From Temperatibacter marinus (GTDB lineage: Bacteria; Pseudomonadota; Alphaproteobacteria; Sphingomonadales; Kordiimonadaceae): a stretch of 64,000 nt of DNA. The notes beneath the pieces were generated by a model that had not been told where the DNA came from, made no database searches, and saw only the letters and a list, made by a program, of their open reading frames with translations. The stretch covers positions 124,001 through 188,000 of the forward strand of contig NZ_CP123872.1 in assembly GCF_031598375.1 (NCBI RefSeq), in the 5' to 3' direction. A program made the translations under genes and the position numbers. Below, one piece after another: positions 61,588 to 64,000 of the stretch. Numbering within the stretch: the stretch's first letter is position 1; each line of letters opens with the position of its first letter.

Positions 61588-62214
61588 ATGGACTCTGCAC
61601 GTGTGACCTCTAAAGGAGAGGCAAAGAAACAATATATTCTGGATAAAGCTCTTGACGTGATAGCCAAGGAAGGTATTAAAGGGACAACACACAGACTAGT
61701 CGCCAAAGAAGCTGATGTGCCGCCCTCGTTAACTACCTATTATTTCGTCAGTATTGATGACCTCATTCTCCAAGCCATTAATCGCTTTGTAGAGCGTGTT
61801 AGACCCGAACAAATTCAAATCGCGCACTCTTTAATTAATCAAATCCACCAAGATCAAGAAAACGACCTTTCCCCAAGGGAGATAGCGTTAGGTATCAGCC
61901 ATCGCATTTTCACCTATATGGTAAAGCAACTCAAAGAACGACCTACTGGCCTTGCCGTCGAGGTAGCCCTTCTGTATCAGAGTCATCTTAACCAAGACCT
62001 TGCCCTTAAAGCCGGAGACTATCGCCGCGCGCTCATTTCAGATGCTGAACAAGTGATGCAGGCCTTGAAGGCAAAAACACCGGCCCTTGATGCCCGTTTG
62101 ATGATGGGAACCGTTTTAAGACTAGAGTATGAGAGTTTGAATACAGACCAAGGGCCGAGCGAGCAAAGTTTAAAGGAACAATTAGATCGTCTGATCCTGG
62201 CATTAATCGCGTAA
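61588..62214 (+). CDS. TetR family transcriptional regulator
   Basis: A 208-residue regulator. The N-terminal HTH (about 10-55) has I-L-D-K-A-L-D-V-I-A-K-E-G-I-K-G-T-T-H-R-L-V-A and S-L-T-T-Y-Y-F; the C-terminal ligand-binding helices (about 65-208) have no recognisable subfamily. It lies inside the operon, 10 bases after the MFS gene, and probably represses from the inverted repeat at 58846-58869. The ligand may be a product of the pathway. Confidence 0.92.
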   Translation: MDSARVTSKGEAKKQYILDKALDVIAKEGIKGTTHRLVAKEADVPPSLTTYYFVSIDDLILQAINRFVERVRPEQIQIAHSLINQIHQDQENDLSPREIALGISHRIFTYMVKQLKERPTGLAVEVALLYQSHLNQDLALKAGDYRRALISDAEQVMQALKAKTPALDARLMMGTVLRLEYESLNTDQGPSEQSLKEQLDRLILALIA

Positions 62215-62232
62215 ATATTAGAAAGAAGTCTT

Positions 62233-63720
62233 ATGGTAAAAAATGCTTTAAAAATTACAGGGCTCCTCCTCGGCATAGTGATTACTCTTACTCTCTATAA
62301 CTTTTTCACGATTGATACTCCTAAAGTCAGCAGCAAAGCACCTGCCCTTTCCCTTGATGCGTCTCTGGCTCATGAAGTTTTGGCTAGGGCTATTCGTTTC
62401 CCTACAGTGAGCTACAATGACCGCACCAAAATGGATCGTAAAACCTTTGCTTCGTATCTTGCCTTTTTATACACAGAGTTTCCCACAGTCTTTTCAGAAC
62501 TAGACGTGGATATAGTAGCAGAGATGAGTCTGCTCTTAACTTGGAAAGGCTCTAATGTATCTCTTAAGCCAGCCATGTTCATCGCCCATCATGATGTGGT
62601 GCCAATCAATCCAGAAACAGAGGAAGAATGGAAATACCCACCCTTTAGCGGGACCATAGCTGATGGATACATTTGGGGGCGCGGTGCTATAGATGATAAA
62701 GGCAACATGATTGCCCTGCTCTATGCCTTAGAAGAGCTTGTTAAAACAGGCTTCGAACCAGAACGCAGTTTATATTTTGGCTTTGGCCATGATGAAGAAA
62801 TCGGCGGCAAAAAAGGGGCTGGATCCATTGCTGCACTACTCAAAAAGCGCGGCAAGAAAATGGCCTTCATACTAGATGAAGGCGGGGCAGTCGCTGATCC
62901 TGACTTGTTAAAAGAATTAGGCGTAAAAGTGCCTACTGCAATGGTCGCCATTGCTGAGAAGGGATATTTAGATGTGCTGGTGGAAGCAAGAGGACCTGCA
63001 GGTCATAGCTCAAAACCTAAACCAGACACTTCTCTCGTTAAACTTTCTCGGGCACTCCTAAAGTTGGAAGATAATCAGCCGCCGCTTGATAACCGTTACG
63101 TTATCGGAACAATAGAACCTTTACTGCCCTATATGACCAAAGGCAATCAATATCTTCTCTCAAATATCTGGCTCTTTGGTCCTTTGGTTAATCAACAGCT
63201 TGCTCAGTCCGCTGAGATGGCTGCAAGCATGCATAGAACAGTCGTACCAACCATCGCTCGTGCAGGAATTAAAAGCAATGTCATCCCACCCCTTGCTCGT
63301 GCTACTGTCAATCTAAGACTGTTTCCTGGTGAAACACCTGAACAGGTACTCAAAGATCTTGTCACCATTATTGACGACCCTGATGTCAGTATTTCCATAC
63401 TCAGAGGACATGTAGCCAGCCCAATTAAACCAGCAAGCGGTAAAGAGTGGGATCTCTTGTATCAATCAATCAAAGAGATGGATCCCGCCCTTCCGATCAC
63501 AAGTTTTCTTGACTTTGGCGGGACAGACCTCAAAAACTATTATGATGTTTCAGACCGCCAATTTCGGTTTGCTTTCCACCCTCTCAACAGAGACATCCTT
63601 GATGGTATGCACGGTGTGAACGAGAAAATGCCCGTAAAAAGCTATGCAAAAAATGTAGAGTTTTTCTATAGAATACTATCTAATGCAGCAGAGGCGAATT
63701 GGCTGTCTGAAATTGAGTGA
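62233..63720 (+). CDS. M20 family metallopeptidase, CPS1/PM20D1-like, membrane-anchored
   Basis: A 495-residue dizinc amidohydrolase. One N-terminal hydrophobic helix (about 8-27) is followed by the catalytic domain: H120 and D122 in A-H-H-D-V-V-P, D154 in A-I-D-D-K-G, the E188-E189 pair in G-H-D-E-E-I-G-G, and G-P-A-G-H-S-S-K-P in the dimerisation domain. The size and spacing fit carboxypeptidase S / PM20D1. PM20D1 makes or hydrolyses N-acyl amino acids; together with a sphingolipid-like lyase this suggests acyl-amide turnover, which is an inference. Confidence 0.9.
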   Translation: MVKNALKITGLLLGIVITLTLYNFFTIDTPKVSSKAPALSLDASLAHEVLARAIRFPTVSYNDRTKMDRKTFASYLAFLYTEFPTVFSELDVDIVAEMSLLLTWKGSNVSLKPAMFIAHHDVVPINPETEEEWKYPPFSGTIADGYIWGRGAIDDKGNMIALLYALEELVKTGFEPERSLYFGFGHDEEIGGKKGAGSIAALLKKRGKKMAFILDEGGAVADPDLLKELGVKVPTAMVAIAEKGYLDVLVEARGPAGHSSKPKPDTSLVKLSRALLKLEDNQPPLDNRYVIGTIEPLLPYMTKGNQYLLSNIWLFGPLVNQQLAQSAEMAASMHRTVVPTIARAGIKSNVIPPLARATVNLRLFPGETPEQVLKDLVTIIDDPDVSISILRGHVASPIKPASGKEWDLLYQSIKEMDPALPITSFLDFGGTDLKNYYDVSDRQFRFAFHPLNRDILDGMHGVNEKMPVKSYAKNVEFFYRILSNAAEANWLSEIE

Positions 63721-63750
63721 TATATAAAGACCTATTCTGGGGAGAATAAC

Positions 63751-64000
63751 ATGAAAAAAACTGGTGCTTGGCTTGTCCGCTATGCTCTTGAACAAATTGG
63801 CGCACGGCACACTTTTGGTATCCCCGGTGTACACACCACCGAGATCTATGATGAGCTGAACAACAGCAATCAAATCAAGCCGATGCTGGTTACCCATGAA
63901 GCGGGTGCCTCCTTTATGGCTGATGCGATCTCTAGAACTTCTGATAGTGTAGGGGTTTGCGTTGTTGTGCCAGCTGCAGGGCTTACTCACGCTATGAGCG
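63751..64000 (+). CDS. Thiamine-diphosphate-dependent enzyme, N-terminal part (cut by the window edge)
   Basis: The first 83 residues of a TPP enzyme of the acetolactate synthase / benzoylformate decarboxylase superfamily. V-x-Y-A-L-E-Q-I-G-A-R-H-T-F-G-I-P-G-V-H begins the Pyr domain, and Glu50 in V-T-H-E-A-G-A-S-F-M-A-D-A is the TPP-activating Glu. GGGGAGAA is upstream of ATG 63751. It follows the M20 gene by 30 bases and is likely the fifth gene of the operon. The specific enzyme cannot be told from the fragment. Confidence 0.87.
   Translation, partial: MKKTGAWLVRYALEQIGARHTFGIPGVHTTEIYDELNNSNQIKPMLVTHEAGASFMADAISRTSDSVGVCVVVPAAGLTHAMS

Overview
The window reads as a chromosomal segment of an alphaproteobacterium, probably marine, with moderate-to-low GC by eye. 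Three things point there: the gene order tldD / ctaC-ctaD-ctaB-coxF-ctaG-ctaE-DUF983-SURF1-thrC-M16, a TrcR (DUF1013) regulator, and DUF1192 beside a quinone oxidoreductase. A Kordiimonadales-like lineage is a guess that only a 16S or marker-protein search could test. I see no rRNA, confident tRNA, insertion sequence, prophage or CRISPR array. Nearly all reading frames are intact and densely packed.

Region by region. 0-5 kb: an AGCS sodium:amino-acid symporter with a small secreted NTF2-like protein, then an SDR, a crotonase-fold protein and ribF on the minus strand. 5-7 kb: cheY-cheZ, where CheZ carries an unusual repetitive tether and two CheY-binding-like peptides. 7-11.8 kb: a membrane-tethered HTH pair, a HAD phosphatase, a TipF-like degenerate EAL protein, and SCP2 and DUF1499 proteins. 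11.9-18.6 kb: a structured intergenic element, several small unknown proteins, an acyl-CoA dehydrogenase, MAPEG, a PabB-PabC fusion and an FAH-family protein. 18.7-18.9 kb: a strong candidate small RNA with an intrinsic terminator, followed by about 0.9 kb of AT-rich DNA without a gene.

19.8-26.5 kb: a TonB energisation operon (DUF3450, TtpC-like long ExbB, ExbB, two ExbDs, TonB, TPR protein) followed by a separately transcribed TonB paralogue. 26.5-35 kb (minus strand): two alpha/beta hydrolases, thiD, folP, ftsH, tilS, cpoB and pal, the distal half of a tol-pal cluster without tolQRAB. 35-40.4 kb: ygfZ, a pseudo-receiver protein, trcR, a quinone oxidoreductase, DUF1192, a membrane protein with a winged-helix regulator, and Hsp20. 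40.6-50 kb: the complete aa3-type cytochrome c oxidase structural and assembly cluster with thrC and an M16 peptidase, divergent from tldD.

52-58.8 kb: a Kdo supply and capsule-linker block (kdsD/kpsF, kpsS, kpsC, kdsB, kdsC, kdsA). This makes CMP-Kdo and builds the poly-Kdo linker on a lipid anchor, but no capsule exporter is in view. 58.8-64 kb: an apparent operon of a sphingosine-1-phosphate-lyase-like PLP enzyme, an MFS transporter, a TetR regulator, an M20 peptidase and a TPP enzyme cut by the window edge. A 7+7 bp inverted repeat lies on its promoter and is a good operator candidate. The most novel-looking items are the CheZ architecture, the 18.7 kb small RNA, the structured element at 11.9-12.05 kb, the double-ExbD TonB operon and the TetR-controlled lyase operon.
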